Part shown: positions 34,653 through 46,200 of the stretch, one piece after another | Position numbering within the stretch: position 1 is the first letter of the stretch | How the letters are laid out: each line of letters opens with the position of its first letter | NCBI GenBank assembly: GCA_964030475.1 | Contig: CAXIPT010000045.1 | Span: 80,404 to 144,403 of the forward strand | Length of the DNA: 64,000 nt | DNA from: Tethya wilhelma | Taxonomy: Eukaryota > Porifera > Demospongiae > Tethyida > Tethyidae | Direction: 5' to 3' | Notes under the pieces: generated by a model | Database searches by the model: none | What the model saw: the letters and a program-made list of their open reading frames with translations, nothing else | What the model was told of the DNA's origin: nothing | Position numbers and translations under genes: made by a program

Positions 34653-36434
34653 TGTGACCCAATTTTGGAAAACCGACCAGATGTAGTAAAACTTTGTTCG
34701 TAGTAATCGGCGATTGTAGTATAATTCACGACGCGCGCGCGAAATTAACTTTTTTGCACAAAAGGGGAGGGGCACACCTTGGTGAGCTGCAGACGTGATT
34801 TTACGGGCCGGGCTGCTTCTATTGCTGAGATATAAGCGTTTGAATGCAGCTATGTCAGCCATGGCTAGCTTCTCTCCTTTTTAGTACAAGGGATGCGTTG
34901 CCATGTTCATTGATTAATTATTCTGATAAGAACATGATGCAGCTGCTACTGTGCATCTCATTATAACCTTGCATATTTAATGTGCAACAAAAAAACAATG
35001 CATTGTTCATGAACTAAACACTTCTAGCAGAAAGAAATCTCTTCCAGATGATCAGAAGACGGCCCACAGTGTTGCAGAATCGCTGGGCTATGCCAGGAGC
35101 TGTTTATCTGTGCATAATAATGAATGAATGTTTGTACATTGTGTATAATAAATTTGCAATGAAATTTGTGGGGGAAAAAAGCTAAGCGCTTCTTATTATG
35201 GGCAATAAGTATTAGCTAAACTGTTTCCTACAGTTAGAATAGCTATAGATGCATGCATTAATATTGGGCGCTTATTTCTACGCCATTTATAGCCTAGTTA
35301 CTCTAGTTACAGCCCACCCGCTACATTATTTGACTTACTTACCTCGTTAGTGAATCCTCCTGGAAGGCTCCCTGGTCTTCTGTGTCTTTAAAAAGGCTCA
35401 TAAAGTAAGTTTTAACTAGCGCTTCAAATAACTTCATGCATATTCTGATACTACACTAAAGTTGTACCACAAACATAAATTGTTTGTAACACGGATAGTA
35501 TACAGTGCAACCACATAAGAGACCAAAATTCATGATTTTGTGTTTATCTCAACATAACTTCCAGACCTTAAAGGCTTACCATCTAGTGATGGTACATATG
35601 TGTAGGGTGATCACTTGTGAAGCTTCTGTGAGTGGGCGGGTCTGGTCACGTGATTGTGGGAGGGCGTGGCTCACCGTTTGCAAAGAACGGTAAGGAAAAA
35701 ACGTTAGGGATAAGATTGGACAAACTACTGGGAGTTAAGAGTCCAGATTTTACAGGGAGTTAGAGGCTGCATTGATGAATTTATGTTCCAAATCAAAGCT
35801 CTTAACCAATGAGTATAAGCAAGAAATGCTTGCATAAAGCCAAAAAATATGCGAAATTTAGTGCAAAAAAGTTAGGGATAGAAAATATAGCTTCCAGTGC
35901 GAGTTAAGGTCCCAGATTTGATCTCAAAGAAAAGACTTAGCATTGTACCAAGTTTGGTAAAGCAGGCCCTTAGCATTCGTCCAAACCGTTGCATTTTGTT
36001 AGCTAAAAGAGCATTTTTAGAGCATTTTTGCAAAATTCTGCAGATTTATGGCTTCGCAAAATAACTACAGTGATACGGTGAAATTTTGATTTTCAAAAAC
36101 GCTTGAAACCACCCAATTCTGCTTGTTAGCAACAAATTTATTGATTTCATGCACTTTTGACTGTTTGCAAAGATTTTTAAGAATTTTGGTCTCTTATGTG
36201 GTTGCACTGTACGGAGTTTGTGTACTCGCGCTTAGCAATGTATTCACTTACGATTTTAGCGAGTAAAATTGGAATGAATGGTCGGTGTATTTGGGCTCAT
36301 ATCTCCAAAACTATAGCGTCTAGCCACTTCAAATTTGGAAAATAGCTAGCTGAAATGACGTAGATTACAATGCAAGCGCTATCTCAAAATTCGCATATTA
36401 CTACATCTGGTCGGTTTTCCAAAATTTGGTCACA
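34653..36434. mobile_element. Family A element, copy 2 (carries insert O)
   Basis: Ends TGTGACCCAATTTTGGAAAA and TTTTCCAAAATTTGGTCACA. 1,782 bp, of which 707 bp plus one TA is insert O, leaving about 1,073 bp like copy 1. Flanks read AA rather than TA on both sides. It lies 15 bp from the MULE TIR. Confidence 0.8.
35503..36209. mobile_element. Element O, TA-target, 707 bp
   Basis: Inverted ends CAGTGCAACCACATAAGAGA / TCTCTTATGTGGTTGCACTG, flanked by TA (35501-35502, 36210-36211). A copy 1 shows the uninterrupted site, GGATAGTATACGGAG near 2345. A CAGT end and TA target suggest the Tc1/mariner group. No transposase; one ORF of 62 codons overlaps the terminus and is not convincing. Confidence 0.85.
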
Positions 36435-36439
36435 AATAT

Positions 36440-36830
36440 AGACTTAGAAATTTTTCTAAAACCAAAATGTTCATTTTTAACAAAAATTTTATTTTGGTTT
36501 AAAAGCTGTTTTCAACACAAAAGAAACACTTTTTTGAAATTTTACTTTTTCTCCGCATAGAACATTCTCTTATTTAAAAAAAAATGTTGGTGAAAATCAA
36601 AGCTTTCTCAAGGTAGAGATAAAGAACTTAGTTTTTTTCAGTGTTTATGGACTTAAAAAAATTTTTAAGACCAAAAAGTACACCTTTCACAAAAAGTGTT
36701 TATTTTCGCTTGAAAACAGTTTTCAGCACAAAAGAAACATTATAACTTTTTAAACGGATGGAACATTCTCTTGGTGTAAAAAACATTGTTGTTAAAAAAC
36801 AAACACTAGGAGAAAAGTTAAATTTCCTGT
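36440..36830 (-). repeat. Array 6 of the ~207-bp repeat, variant subfamily
   Basis: About two minus-orientation units (TTGAAAACAGTTTTCAGCAC, AGATAAAGAACTTAGT, AAGACCAAAAAGTACACC). They belong to the GACCAAAAAGTA variant that dominates 52.8-60 kb rather than the variant of the first 18 kb. Confidence 0.75.
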
Positions 36831-36884
36831 TGATGTTTTTGTAGGAAAAGTACAGGAAATAGGCTGGTTAAAATGTCCTGATAT

Positions 36885-37266
36885 GTTTGATGCATTTCCT
36901 GAAACTCACGTATTTTTCTTAGTGATTTGCAGAAGCTTGATGCTAACTTTGGATCGACGTGCAGGGAGGCTTAGGCTATACCTGCATGAGTGCGCTTTTG
37001 CAGTGCTGCTCTTCAAGCTGGAAAAAAAGCTAAAGTATTCAGGTCATTTGGCAAACTTTGACCCCTTCCGTTTTTGCAAGTTAATAAAATCAAACGTAGA
37101 ACTAATTTGATATAGCCACGGCTTAGTGCAACCATAGCTAAGCTCAACTAGCTACAAAACAGAGTGGGTAAGGCTAAAGCAAGAACAAGAATGTATAAAA
37201 ACCAAGGTTAATTAAATATTCATAAAATCTAATTAAGTATGCATAATAAAATAAGGCCCTAAAAAG
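36885..37266 (-). mobile_element. TTAA element family D, reversed and truncated
   Basis: Matches D1 in reverse from about 36930 to its terminus GGCCCTAAAAAG followed by TTAA (37267-37270). The other half is lost. A 75-codon ORF (36883-37110) reads through the element without a recognisable product. Confidence 0.65.
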
Positions 37267-37270
37267 TTAA

Positions 37271-38891
37271 ATTTTAAAACAATATTTACGTGTCAACACA
37301 AATTATATCAATTTCATTCTTCTAATCGATCTCCAGTCAATCTTGTGATTGAGGTGTGAATGGTATATGTTGGAAATTATTATGTTGGTAATGTGTTGTT
37401 TGATGGGTGGTATGTGTGTGGGTGCATGTTAAAATATCATGGTATAATGGATGTATAGCGCGAACGTTCATCTTTTTATTCGCTACTACGTATCCTGCAT
37501 CATCCTTTGGGTTCACCAGGGGTTTTTATATAGCTAGTGGCATCAGGAATGGGAAATGGGTCTTTTTTTATCTTCAAAATAGGTTGATGTGGTGATGTTG
37601 CCTCATGTCTGATGGTCATTGCTCAACTGCAATGGCTTGGCTGGTTGTCACTAGTGATCTCTAAACATTGTGGCTGTGGTATACAGCCACATCATCACTG
37701 GTTGATGGAATGGCCTCGTCTCTTGGTTTACGGTTATATGTGACCTCTCAAGAGAAAACATGCTGGATAGGAAATTATTGTTTTTGGAGTAAAATGCAGT
37801 TTTAGTTCAATACGTGTTTTTGTGCGAAAATTTTTTTTTGCACGGATGTGCTGCGCTACATCTCGGCATGCTCCACGCAAAATTTGAGGGGTTGAGCTGC
37901 TTTTTTTACAGAGATATGTGACCAAATTTTGGAAAACCGACCAGATGTAGTAATATGCGAATTTTGAGATAGCGCTTGCATTTCATTGCAGCTAGCTATT
38001 TTCCAAATTTGAAGCAGCTAGGCGCTATAGTTTTGGAGATATGAGCTCAAATATACCGACCGTTCATTCCAATTTTACTCGCTAAAATCGTGAGCGAATA
38101 CGTTGCTAAGCGCAAGTACACAAACTCCGTATACTATCCGTGTTACAAACAATTTATGTTTGTGGTACAATTTTAGTGTAGTATCAGAATATGCATGAAA
38201 TTATTTGAAGCACTAGTTAAAACTTACTTTATGAGCCTTTTTAAAGACACAGAAGACCAGGGAGCCTTCCAGGAGGATTCACCAACAAGGTAGGTAAGTC
38301 TACTAAGTAGAATAATGTAGCGGGTGGGCTGTAACTAGAGTAAAATGGCGCAGAAATAAGCGCCCAATATTAATGCATGCATCTATAGCTATTCTAACTG
38401 CAACATCTTCTGATCATCTGGAAGAGATTTCTTTCTGCTAGAAGTGTTTAGTTCATGAACAATGCATTGTTTTTTGTTGCACATTAAATATGCAAGATTA
38501 TAATGAGATGCACAACAGCAGCTGCATCATGTACTTATTAATCAATGAACATGGCAACGCATCCCGTGTACTAACGGGAGAGAAGCTAGCCATGGCTGAC
38601 ATAGCTGCATTCAAACGCTTATATCTCAGCAATAGAAGCAGCCCCACCCGTAAAATCACGTCTGCAGCTCGCCAAGGTGTGCCCCTCCCCATTGGTGCAA
38701 AAAAATTAATTTCGCGCGCGCGTCGCGAATCACACTATAATCGCCGATTACTAAAAACCAAGTTTTACTACATCTGGTCAGTTTTCCAAAATTGGGTCAC
38801 ATATAGACAGCAATGTCAGCCACATTCATTTTTACTTAGTTGCTAACCCGGAGGACAGTTGCTATGCTGTGCAACAAACCGTAGCGAATAT
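37271..38891. mobile_element. Repeat K, copy 1 (interrupted by A3)
   Basis: Reverse of 55575-56312 and 61915-62642. K is split by the family A element at 37917-38801. The uninterrupted junction reads GCTGTCTATATCTCAGC at 55665 and 62000. K contains a 62-codon ORF in all copies, which looks like repeat read-through. The right edge is at the N at 38892. Confidence 0.7.
37917..38801. mobile_element. Family A element, copy 3 (reversed, internally deleted)
   Basis: 885 bp, ends TGTGACCAAATTTTGG and CCAAAATTGGGTCACA. Host K reads GAGATATAGACAG without insertion and GAGATA / TATAGACAG with it, so the target duplication is exactly TA. About 200 bp shorter than copy 1, mainly lost near 38335-38405. 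Confidence 0.9.
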
Positions 38892-38892
38892 N

Positions 38893-41790
38893 CTCCTGCT
38901 GCAACTCAAACAATTTAAGGAAGTAAGCAAGAACCATCTGGTGTTCATATATTATGCCTGCCACCAAATACTACCCACATTAATTCAATTGTTTGATGTG
39001 GGTGTGTTTGGACCAGAAAAATCTTGTTAAAAAAATTCTTCAGCAATACAAGTAACTATAACATGATTCAGTATATACAAGATCTATAAATTAATTTTTT
39101 TGAATATGTAACGAGGGTGTACACAACAGATATTAAATTGCTAAGTTTAAGTTTAGTGTGCTCAAAACTTAAGCACCTCACCATTAATTTTATCTGCAGA
39201 GCATATTTTGTGCACTCATGTGATACTAACTAATAATAATTTTGTTTAAATTAAGAGCTGTTAAATTAAGAGCTTCAAATTAAGAGCTTCGTGAGCAGAA
39301 CCGAATATTGATGGATATATGGTTTCTAATGCTAAGTAAAGAATGTGAAGCCACCTAAAAGTTTTGTCCTGCTGTTTCATGTCTACTTCGAGGGACAGAT
39401 GAATACTTAATAATTAGGCAGCTAACTGCTAACTGGTAAGTACATAACTGCATAAAGATTCCGGGTCAACATTGTATATATAGTTTAGACAAATCAAGGA
39501 TAATTAAAATTCATTATAGTCTGTTGTTGACAGCATTTCCATAGCAACATTTGTGTAAACACTAATCACAAACATACACATTTCAAAATTCTTACGAAAA
39601 TACAAGATACTTTTTCCATAAGTTGTGCTCTTTCTCATAAGTTTCTTGCATATTTGAGTAGTTTGAGCAGCTGTTTTGCCTCAACATACCTGAGTACACC
39701 ACCACCACAACAGCAAACATCATTCTTGTAGAGTTGAGGGTTCATGGTACCAAGATTATTGGTAGGACTGAAAGACTAATCAGAATTGAGCTAAGTATAA
39801 TTATACATTTTTTGTCCAAGCCTTAGACCTGATGAGAAGAGAAGAGGGAACAAAGGAAAGTCAAGCTGAGTGATTATAGGGAAGTGTTGACTAGCAAGTC
39901 ACTACGCCAATGTACCATAAGTCCATGTGTCACCATACAATTTTATTTGCAGGATTTCGGCCACAGTGAACTACAAACGATTTTTCATTGTAATTATATT
40001 CATGCATCCATATCATAAAAAGTATTTTAGCTAGCTTTCTAAACTCTTCTGCATGGAAAGACCTATGTATCTACTTCACAAACTTGTTAAAATTAGGACT
40101 CAATGACAGTGTTCACTTTACATACAGTTGACGATCTTTACCAAGACCTTCTTGCACTTTATCCCCAGACATTATTTTTTACAACACAGTTATGAACTTG
40201 GAACACAAAAAGAGGAGGTAATGGTTGAACTGCAAACGTAGTTTGGACTTGTGCACGCATTTAGTTTACACGATTTCAAGCAACCCAAAAATTGCATATA
40301 AATTTTATGGGGACTACAAAAGTGTAAAGTTCATACATTGCATGCAGCATCAAAAACATAGCAACTCTAGCTAGATGACAATATTTCTTTGGATGTAGAG
40401 AGTATTCTGCTATGTGTTCATGATCACATCAAGCCTGTTGTCATACATTAGGTCTACATTCCAATGATGAACCTGTACAATATAAAAATAGATAGCCATT
40501 CATCATCAATATTGGCTTGGCAACTTCAAGTACAGTAAACTGCTAGCTACAATGGAAGACTACCTCAAACCTGACTAAGACTTGTTCTTGTGTACAGGCT
40601 CTGAGAGCCTGGGCACAAGGCCATGGCCATCTAGGAGTGCATGGTAGGTCACTATAACATCGACTGATGTATAAGCTCAGTAGGGTACTACACCACAAAT
40701 ACATGCATGAAATGACAATGCATAGTTTAACAGGGGCATATAGCTACAGTGTAGTGAACAGTAAAGGTGCTCACATGATACAGCAACTTCATGACTTCGA
40801 ATGGATATATATCAGAATCAATGCCAGACAATGAAACATCACTGGACCAGTAGTAATTTCAGTTTTGCAGGTAAACACTAGGCCAAAAGATTGCGTGACA
40901 CTTTTTTTGCGACAAACATTTTCACCCCTGTACTTGATAAACATTAATATAGCTACATCTGGTTATAATGTAAGCAAGTGCAGAGATGTTTACACTTACC
41001 GTTTGTGTGTGAGAGGCGATTTTAGTCCATCTTCTCACAAGTATGGATTCGGGTTCACAGGGTTCAACCAACATTTTCAGTTCATTTTAGACAAATGAGC
41101 CACATTTGATCCGAAAAAATGATTTCATTGCATTGCCAGCAATGGGAGGACATAACAAGATTTTGTACTAGTACCATAGGAAGAGTAGCGCTCTGATAAA
41201 CCAAGATAAGCTCTGAATTTTGTTCGCCTCAAGAAATGTTCTACACATAGTTTAGTTTATTTTCATACAAAGTTCGAGCTCTCAACTTTGTTCTAGGCTT
41301 GCCTTTTTGCTCACTTCTGTGTCGCCATTGTTTAATATCTATACAAAATTCTTGCTTTACACTTTTGTAATTTTTATTTGCATTTAAACGGCCACTCAAA
41401 AAAAATCACAATTTTGTTTGCATTTTTTTAGTTAATATGATATATATACGGTACGTACGAGATGAAAAATGACCTGCACAGCTAGTGAATTTTTTCCTTC
41501 TTGCCTGTCAAGTTGAGAATACTGTTGACCCATTTCTACTATAGTACTACCATACGCATGATTAGACTAGACTAAGTGTACAGGTAATTTAACTTATTCC
41601 ATTTTTTGTCTCAATTTTGGCACATGACTACTTCATTATTTAGTGTTCAACTCTAGATTTGCCTGTCTTATACTAAAACTTTATTCCACTGCTTAGCCAA
41701 CTGGTTTTACAGCTAGTATATGAATAGAAGAGCAATTGAACTATTTGTGATATTATAAAATGAAAAAGAAGTAGTCTGATATATTAATAT
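38893..41790. other. About 2.9 kb without recognised genes
   Basis: No ORF with a family signature and no long repeat matching the rest of the window. Small items: three copies of AAATTAAGAGCT near 39245-39285, and a weak G-like remnant near 41525-41570 (CCATTTCTACTATAGTACT). The 77-codon ORF at 40865 is unsupported. This could be unique host DNA. Confidence 0.5.
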
Positions 41791-41817
41791 CCGATAATTT
41801 GATTACGCGCGTGCAAG

Positions 41818-42798
41818 ATGTCTTACAAGTATCAGCTGTGTATTCCTGAGGGGTTAGCTGCCTTTTTGCCCACCATCAAGGTGGAATGGTGTGCAACGCC
41901 AGTATGGTCCTTCTCAAGATTTGAATCAGGCTTTAGTGTCAAGTTGTTTTGGAGAACTAAGACAACTCCATTTAATGCTCACCCTCACCAACTTCGGAGT
42001 AGACAGCGCATAGAGAAATTCATTCAAAAGAAGTCAGTTGAAAATCAAACGATTCCTGAAAACCTGTCCCGTGATGATATAACACCTGAACAAACCTCTC
42101 CTAGTTGCTCTGGGCCTAGTAAACTTCTTGATGCCAAGCGGCAAGTTCAACTCTTAGTTGCTGGGCCTAGTAAACTGCTTGATGGCAAGCAACTTAACCT
42201 GACTCATGTACCAGAAAGGAGTAATGAACTTCCCTGTTCTAACCACTCCGGTTTATCTGTCTCAAGATTTGACTCAGTGGACAATGGCAGCACTATACCA
42301 TCCGTTCAGAATATACATAACACCTGTTCAGAGCTTCCACTTAAGTCAAGTAGTCTTGAATCTGAGAGTGCTGAAGACAGTAAGACTCACCCTGTAAGTC
42401 TGCTTGAAACACCTGCTACTATGGACATCAAAGAGGGTTCTTGTGATGAATCCATTGATTTTCGTACTCGAAGTAAAATTTTAAAGCTATCATTATCGAA
42501 GAGGTCTGGTGTGACGAAAGTCCATGAGGATTTCATCAAGTGCGAGGAGTTGTCTGATTCTGATGCTGTTAGAGAGGAAATGAAGAAGCAGTGGTCAAGC
42601 ACCATCTTTCCAGGTGTTAAAGTGAAGATTAAACACAACAATGCTGTTGTAGCTGCTGTAGTTGTTGAGTGTAGCTACTTTTCAAAGTTATCATTTGACA
42701 GTAACTATTACTATGCAACTGCCAAAGCTTCTGTTAAGCTATTTGAGTCAAATATTATTAAAGATGATGTGCAATTTATAGACTTAATTCTTACTTAA
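41818..42798 (+). CDS. Intact 326-codon ORF of unknown function, repeated in the window
   Basis: Single open frame from ATG to TAA with no obvious intron. The N-terminus (MSYKYQLCIPEGLAAFLPTI, WCATPVWSFSRFESGF) and C-terminus (VKVKIKHNNAVVAAVVV, then a tyrosine-rich segment) look folded. The middle is polar and serine-rich, with a short internal duplication (GPSKLLD appears twice). No signal peptide or membrane segment. I do not recognise the family. A broken inverted copy lies at 51668-52657, with shared flanks on both sides (GGAGTGTTAAATTACAATTA here, its reverse there), so it belongs to a mobile unit. The copy at 51 kb is tail-to-tail with a hAT transposase fragment. This copy is unbroken, which suggests selection or recent origin. 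Confidence 0.6.
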   Translation: MSYKYQLCIPEGLAAFLPTIKVEWCATPVWSFSRFESGFSVKLFWRTKTTPFNAHPHQLRSRQRIEKFIQKKSVENQTIPENLSRDDITPEQTSPSCSGPSKLLDAKRQVQLLVAGPSKLLDGKQLNLTHVPERSNELPCSNHSGLSVSRFDSVDNGSTIPSVQNIHNTCSELPLKSSSLESESAEDSKTHPVSLLETPATMDIKEGSCDESIDFRTRSKILKLSLSKRSGVTKVHEDFIKCEELSDSDAVREEMKKQWSSTIFPGVKVKIKHNNAVVAAVVVECSYFSKLSFDSNYYYATAKASVKLFESNIIKDDVQFIDLILT

Positions 42799-42867
42799 TT
42801 ATTATTGTTTCTGTATGTATATGTTGTATGTCTACCTGCTCATTTGCTCCTCTTGTTGGAGTGTTAA

Positions 42868-42899
42868 ATTACAATTACAATTACAATTACAATTACAAT
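42868..42899 (+). repeat. (ACAATT)n microsatellite
   Basis: About five tandem copies of ACAATT directly after the 326-codon ORF. The reversed copy at 51583-51600 has only a few, so the tract expanded after duplication. A short F-like remnant (GCACTGCCCATTCCTACACT) follows at 42951-42995. Confidence 0.75.
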
Positions 42900-43019
42900 A
42901 TGCATGCACCAAAATTGAGACATGTCTTGTATCGATACTTTTAATTATAGCACTGCCCATTCCTACACTGTTTATTAGGAATTTTTACTACTTGTGTATG
43001 TTTGTACTTCCTAACTAAC

Positions 43020-43292
43020 TTACTTGAAAAGCATTTCCGGTGAGCTAGAATTAGAGGTGGTACCAGTGGAAGAGGAAGAGGCAGAGCCAGCCTCAAGCAA
43101 AGCAGAAGAGATAGAGCTTCTCAGGCTTCTCTTAACAGAGGAGAGCTTCTCATCCAAAGAGGTTTGAAGTCTGCTCTCTAAGGAGAGAATCTCTTCATGC
43201 AGCTTCTCTTCCATCATCTCCTCTATCCTGTTGTAGTCGACAATAGGGTTGGTAGTAGAGGAGGAGGTGGAGCCCGCCCAACTGGTTAGTCC
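43020..43292 (-). CDS. Coiled-coil exon, 3' terminal, unknown gene
   Basis: Preceded by TTTTTGTAG/G at 43292, the minus strand is open for about 90 codons to a TAA: serine/threonine-rich start, then NRIEEMMEEKLHEEI and SLESRLQTSLDEKL with heptad-like spacing, then a serine-rich tail. It resembles the plus-strand exon at 43898 (NARIEQMMDDRMDI). No known domain. Possibly a structural or gag-like protein; the call rests on composition and one acceptor. Confidence 0.4.
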   Translation of the reverse strand, partial: GLTSWAGSTSSSTTNPIVDYNRIEEMMEEKLHEEILSLESRLQTSLDEKLSSVKRSLRSSISSALLEAGSASSSSTGTTSNSSSPEMLFK

Positions 43293-43897
43293 CTACAAAA
43301 AGCTGGAGTAGTAGCTACATGCGTGCACTAAGTCTTGTATGCTAGAGGTTCAAAGGTTCATTATAGCAACTGACCCACTGGGGGATGGCCATACAATTGT
43401 TAGTATTACATTTGTGAGACACGCACATAAACACCAACTGATGATTTAACAACTTTATGAATCAAAAAATGCACAGTTCTTGGCATATCTCGGTTTTAAA
43501 CCCAGAGATAAAATGTTCAGAGAGGATGTAAGGGAGACAACCTCAACCTCTAAGAGGGTTTTGTGAAGAACAAGAGATTGGTGACACGCAAAAAGGTGCA
43601 ATGACAAACAGCGTTCAGATATCTGATTATTGCACAGGTTATACAGTTTATCTCCAAATAGTTACCAACAAAGTTTACTGCATTTCTTGTCCCCTTGACA
43701 CCATAGAGCAGGCTAATGCGCATGCACATAATAATGCTACGTAGATAATGACCATTGAACTCTACCTACAAAAGATGGCCATTTTTGTGCATGAATTTAT
43801 ACTCAGAATTTCAAAGCTTTCTAGTTTTTGTTTAGGTGTATTTTAATGAAAATAAATATCAAGAATTTAACGTAGTATCCATGAAAAGAACTTACTT
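43293..43897. other. No recognised feature
   Basis: Sequence between two oppositely oriented coiled-coil exons. I see no ORF or repeat match. Confidence 0.5.
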
Positions 43898-44640
43898 TGT
43901 GCAGTCAAAGTCTCTACCTCGGTCAATAATGCCAGGATAGAGCAGATGATGGATGACAGAATGGACATCCTCCAGACTCCAATGGGCAACCAGCTGATCA
44001 AGCTGCTGGCTCAGGTCAGAAGGTTGGAGCTGGATGATGTGGAGAGTGTTATCAATTTCAAGCTTGAGGAAAAGTTGGAGGCTTTCCAACAGAGGCAGGC
44101 TGATTCCTTTGACAACAGCTTACTCGCTAAGTTTGCTGTTTTGGAGGATAAGCTGGAAGTCTCTGTGGACCACAAACTCTCAGCAGTGGTCCAAAGTCTC
44201 AAGGCTGATATAAGTGATGTCAACCTCAAGCTTGACAACCCATACCTTGCTTGAATTGGTCAAGATTGATATCAGCTGCAACTTGTCCTCTATCAAAAGG
44301 CTGGAGGCTTCTATGAACAAGAAGCTTCACAGCTTCAGTGGCGGGCGGTACTGCAGGCAGTCACTGCTAGAGGTGATGGTGCTGGTACCAGATGTGCTGG
44401 TCGCGACGATCGTACCAGCAAAGATGCTGGCAGAGATGCTGGTGGTGGGGTGGTGGTGGTGGTGATGATAGTGCTTGAGACCATCCTATGGATGACGAAT
44501 CACATCAACCCTCAACCGATCCTGACCCTCCTGAAGGTAGACCTTCTAGGATTACCTCACCCCCTTTGTCCACCCATAGAGCCAGTTATCCTTTTTAAGG
44601 GGAAATCCAAGCCAATTAGAAAAACTACTCTTATTGGTTA
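43898..44640 (+). pseudogene. Coiled-coil exon with frame breaks, unknown gene
   Basis: After an acceptor-like TTTGTGCAG the plus strand is open with NARIEQMMDDRMDILQTPMG and repeated leucine/lysine segments (LEDKLEVSVDHKLSAVVQSL) typical of coiled coils, closing at 44254. The pattern continues in the next frame (ISCNLSSIKRLEASMNKKL), then in a G/R/D-rich and proline-rich tail (HPMDDESHQPSTDPDPPEGR) with a TGA in between. At least two frame changes make this copy defective unless they are sequence errors. Possibly the same family as 43020-43292. Confidence 0.4.
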
Positions 44641-45257
44641 GATATGGACAAAAAGTGTCAAATTAATGATCCTGGATATGGGGCATGAATACAGTGGCAG
44701 CTGTTTCCATAGACCCACAATATTATATTAAAAACATCTCTATTCACTTTAGCTCCAAGTGACTACAAAGTTGACTCTACAACTAAAGGAGCACTAGCCG
44801 ATTCAATATTGTTTTATAATTACCAGCCATTCACTTATTATTATACCATAAAGATATTATCTTATCTTATATACATACTTCTGTCTAATAGTACACAAAT
44901 AAATGTTGCATGTACATTTCCCTTGAACAATAGAAGGTTGGTAATAACTCACATGCATGCACTTCGACTAAAATGGAAAGTTAAGCTTTACCAGGTCTAG
45001 CTGTGGCAGAGCTATTTACTATATGTACAGTATAGTACTTATAGTAGGAATGGGCCAACTGTCCCAATGAGACAATACAAAATACATGCTTATAACTGAC
45101 TCAGAGAAAGATTGCCAAGCCTTTAAGAGTGCTTAGAGGCTTCCCTCAGCTGAAGAGAGTGCGCCACAACAGTGTTTCCTTTGTTTCTTACTTTCCTCCT
45201 ATCTTCCTTCCTAATGAATGCAATAAGTTCTGGAAAAAATGGAGCCAACTTTAACTA

Positions 45258-45592
45258 TACAAGTAGTAAAAATTTTGTAAAAATAACAGTGTAGGAATGG
45301 GCAGTGCTGTAAAAAGCAAGGAAACAAGCCAAGACTCTGAATTTCGGCACATGACTACTTCATTTTCAGCTTGACTTCATCATATCATAGTATACAGGGT
45401 CCTTTGTTTACCTATTGTAAATTAAATGAAGTATATCAGCAGTCATGCAGGCAACCTACATTTGAGATTGTAAGGCTTTGGCACAAAAAATGAAGTAGTC
45501 ATGTGCCGAAATTCAGAGTCTTGGCTTGTTTCCTTGCTTTTTACAGCACTGCCCATTCCTACACTTTTATTTTTACAAAATTTTTACTACTT
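45258..45592. mobile_element. Repeat F, copy 3 (complete foldback)
   Basis: 335 bp. Arms of about 105 bp with GGAATGGGCAGTGCTGTAAA on the left and the reverse on the right; the spacer (about 120 bp) includes TACAGGGTCCTTTGTTTACC. The same spacer position differs in copies 1 and 2. Confidence 0.8.
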
Positions 45593-46172
45593 GTTCATGC
45601 ACTTTTTTCAACACTAAGGTGAATTTTGCAAGAGACTGATCAGTCTCTACAAAAAGTATAAGTGCTTGCTCTACATTGGATGCACATGCACATTAGACAT
45701 ATGCAAACCACGTGGTCAAGTTTGCCATATAAATGTGACGACCTTTACCAACACCAAGATGGGTACATTTCAGTACAATAAATTATTTATATCGAAGTTT
45801 TAAAAGCTGCCTAGCTCTTGTTTCTTGATATTTGGACAGAAAATAAGTATAAAAGTTCGTAGTTCGGATGAATTCCAGTTACTATGTACAGTCAAAGTTG
45901 GCTCAACGCTTTTTGTTTCTCTGGAAATCGTGTTCAAGTAAGTCAGTTAGGGAGGAAGTAAGAATGAACAAAAAAGCATTTGTGTGGCTTCGCGCTAAGC
46001 GCTTTCTTGGAGTGTTCTGGGGAGTTTCATTTGATTTTCTAAGTGCATACATTAGGAAAAGTCTCTGAGAAAGCTTCTTAGCAAGGTTTAAAGCCTTAGC
46101 TATTCTTTACTAAACATTTGTAAGCCTAGACATTTTGTATTGTGTCAATGGGGGTGGTGGCCCATTCCTACT

Positions 46173-46192
46173 ATACGTACTACCGTACGTAT
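46173..46192 (+). other. Terminal hairpin of repeat G, copy 3
   Basis: ATACGTAC-TACC-GTACGTAT, identical to 20276-20295 and preceded by the same GGCCCATTCCTACT. Confidence 0.7.
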
Positions 46193-46200
46193 AATACAAG

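Larger units (their letters stand above)
45024..46200. mobile_element. Repeat G with internal F, fullest copy
   Basis: Left edge TAGTACTTATAGTAGGAATG reverse-matches the right edge CATTCCTACTATACGTACTA. Inner segments such as TTTAAGAGTGCTTAGAGGC also pair loosely with the right half. F foldback arms lie at 45258-45366 and 45484-45592. The right half ends in a perfect hairpin at 46173. No transposase. The 66-codon ORF at 45868 is inside the repeat. Confidence 0.7.

Noticed and set aside
37407..37595. 62-codon ORF also at 55986-56174 and 62317-62505
   Set aside because: Conserved only because repeat K is copied; no start context, domain or partner exon.
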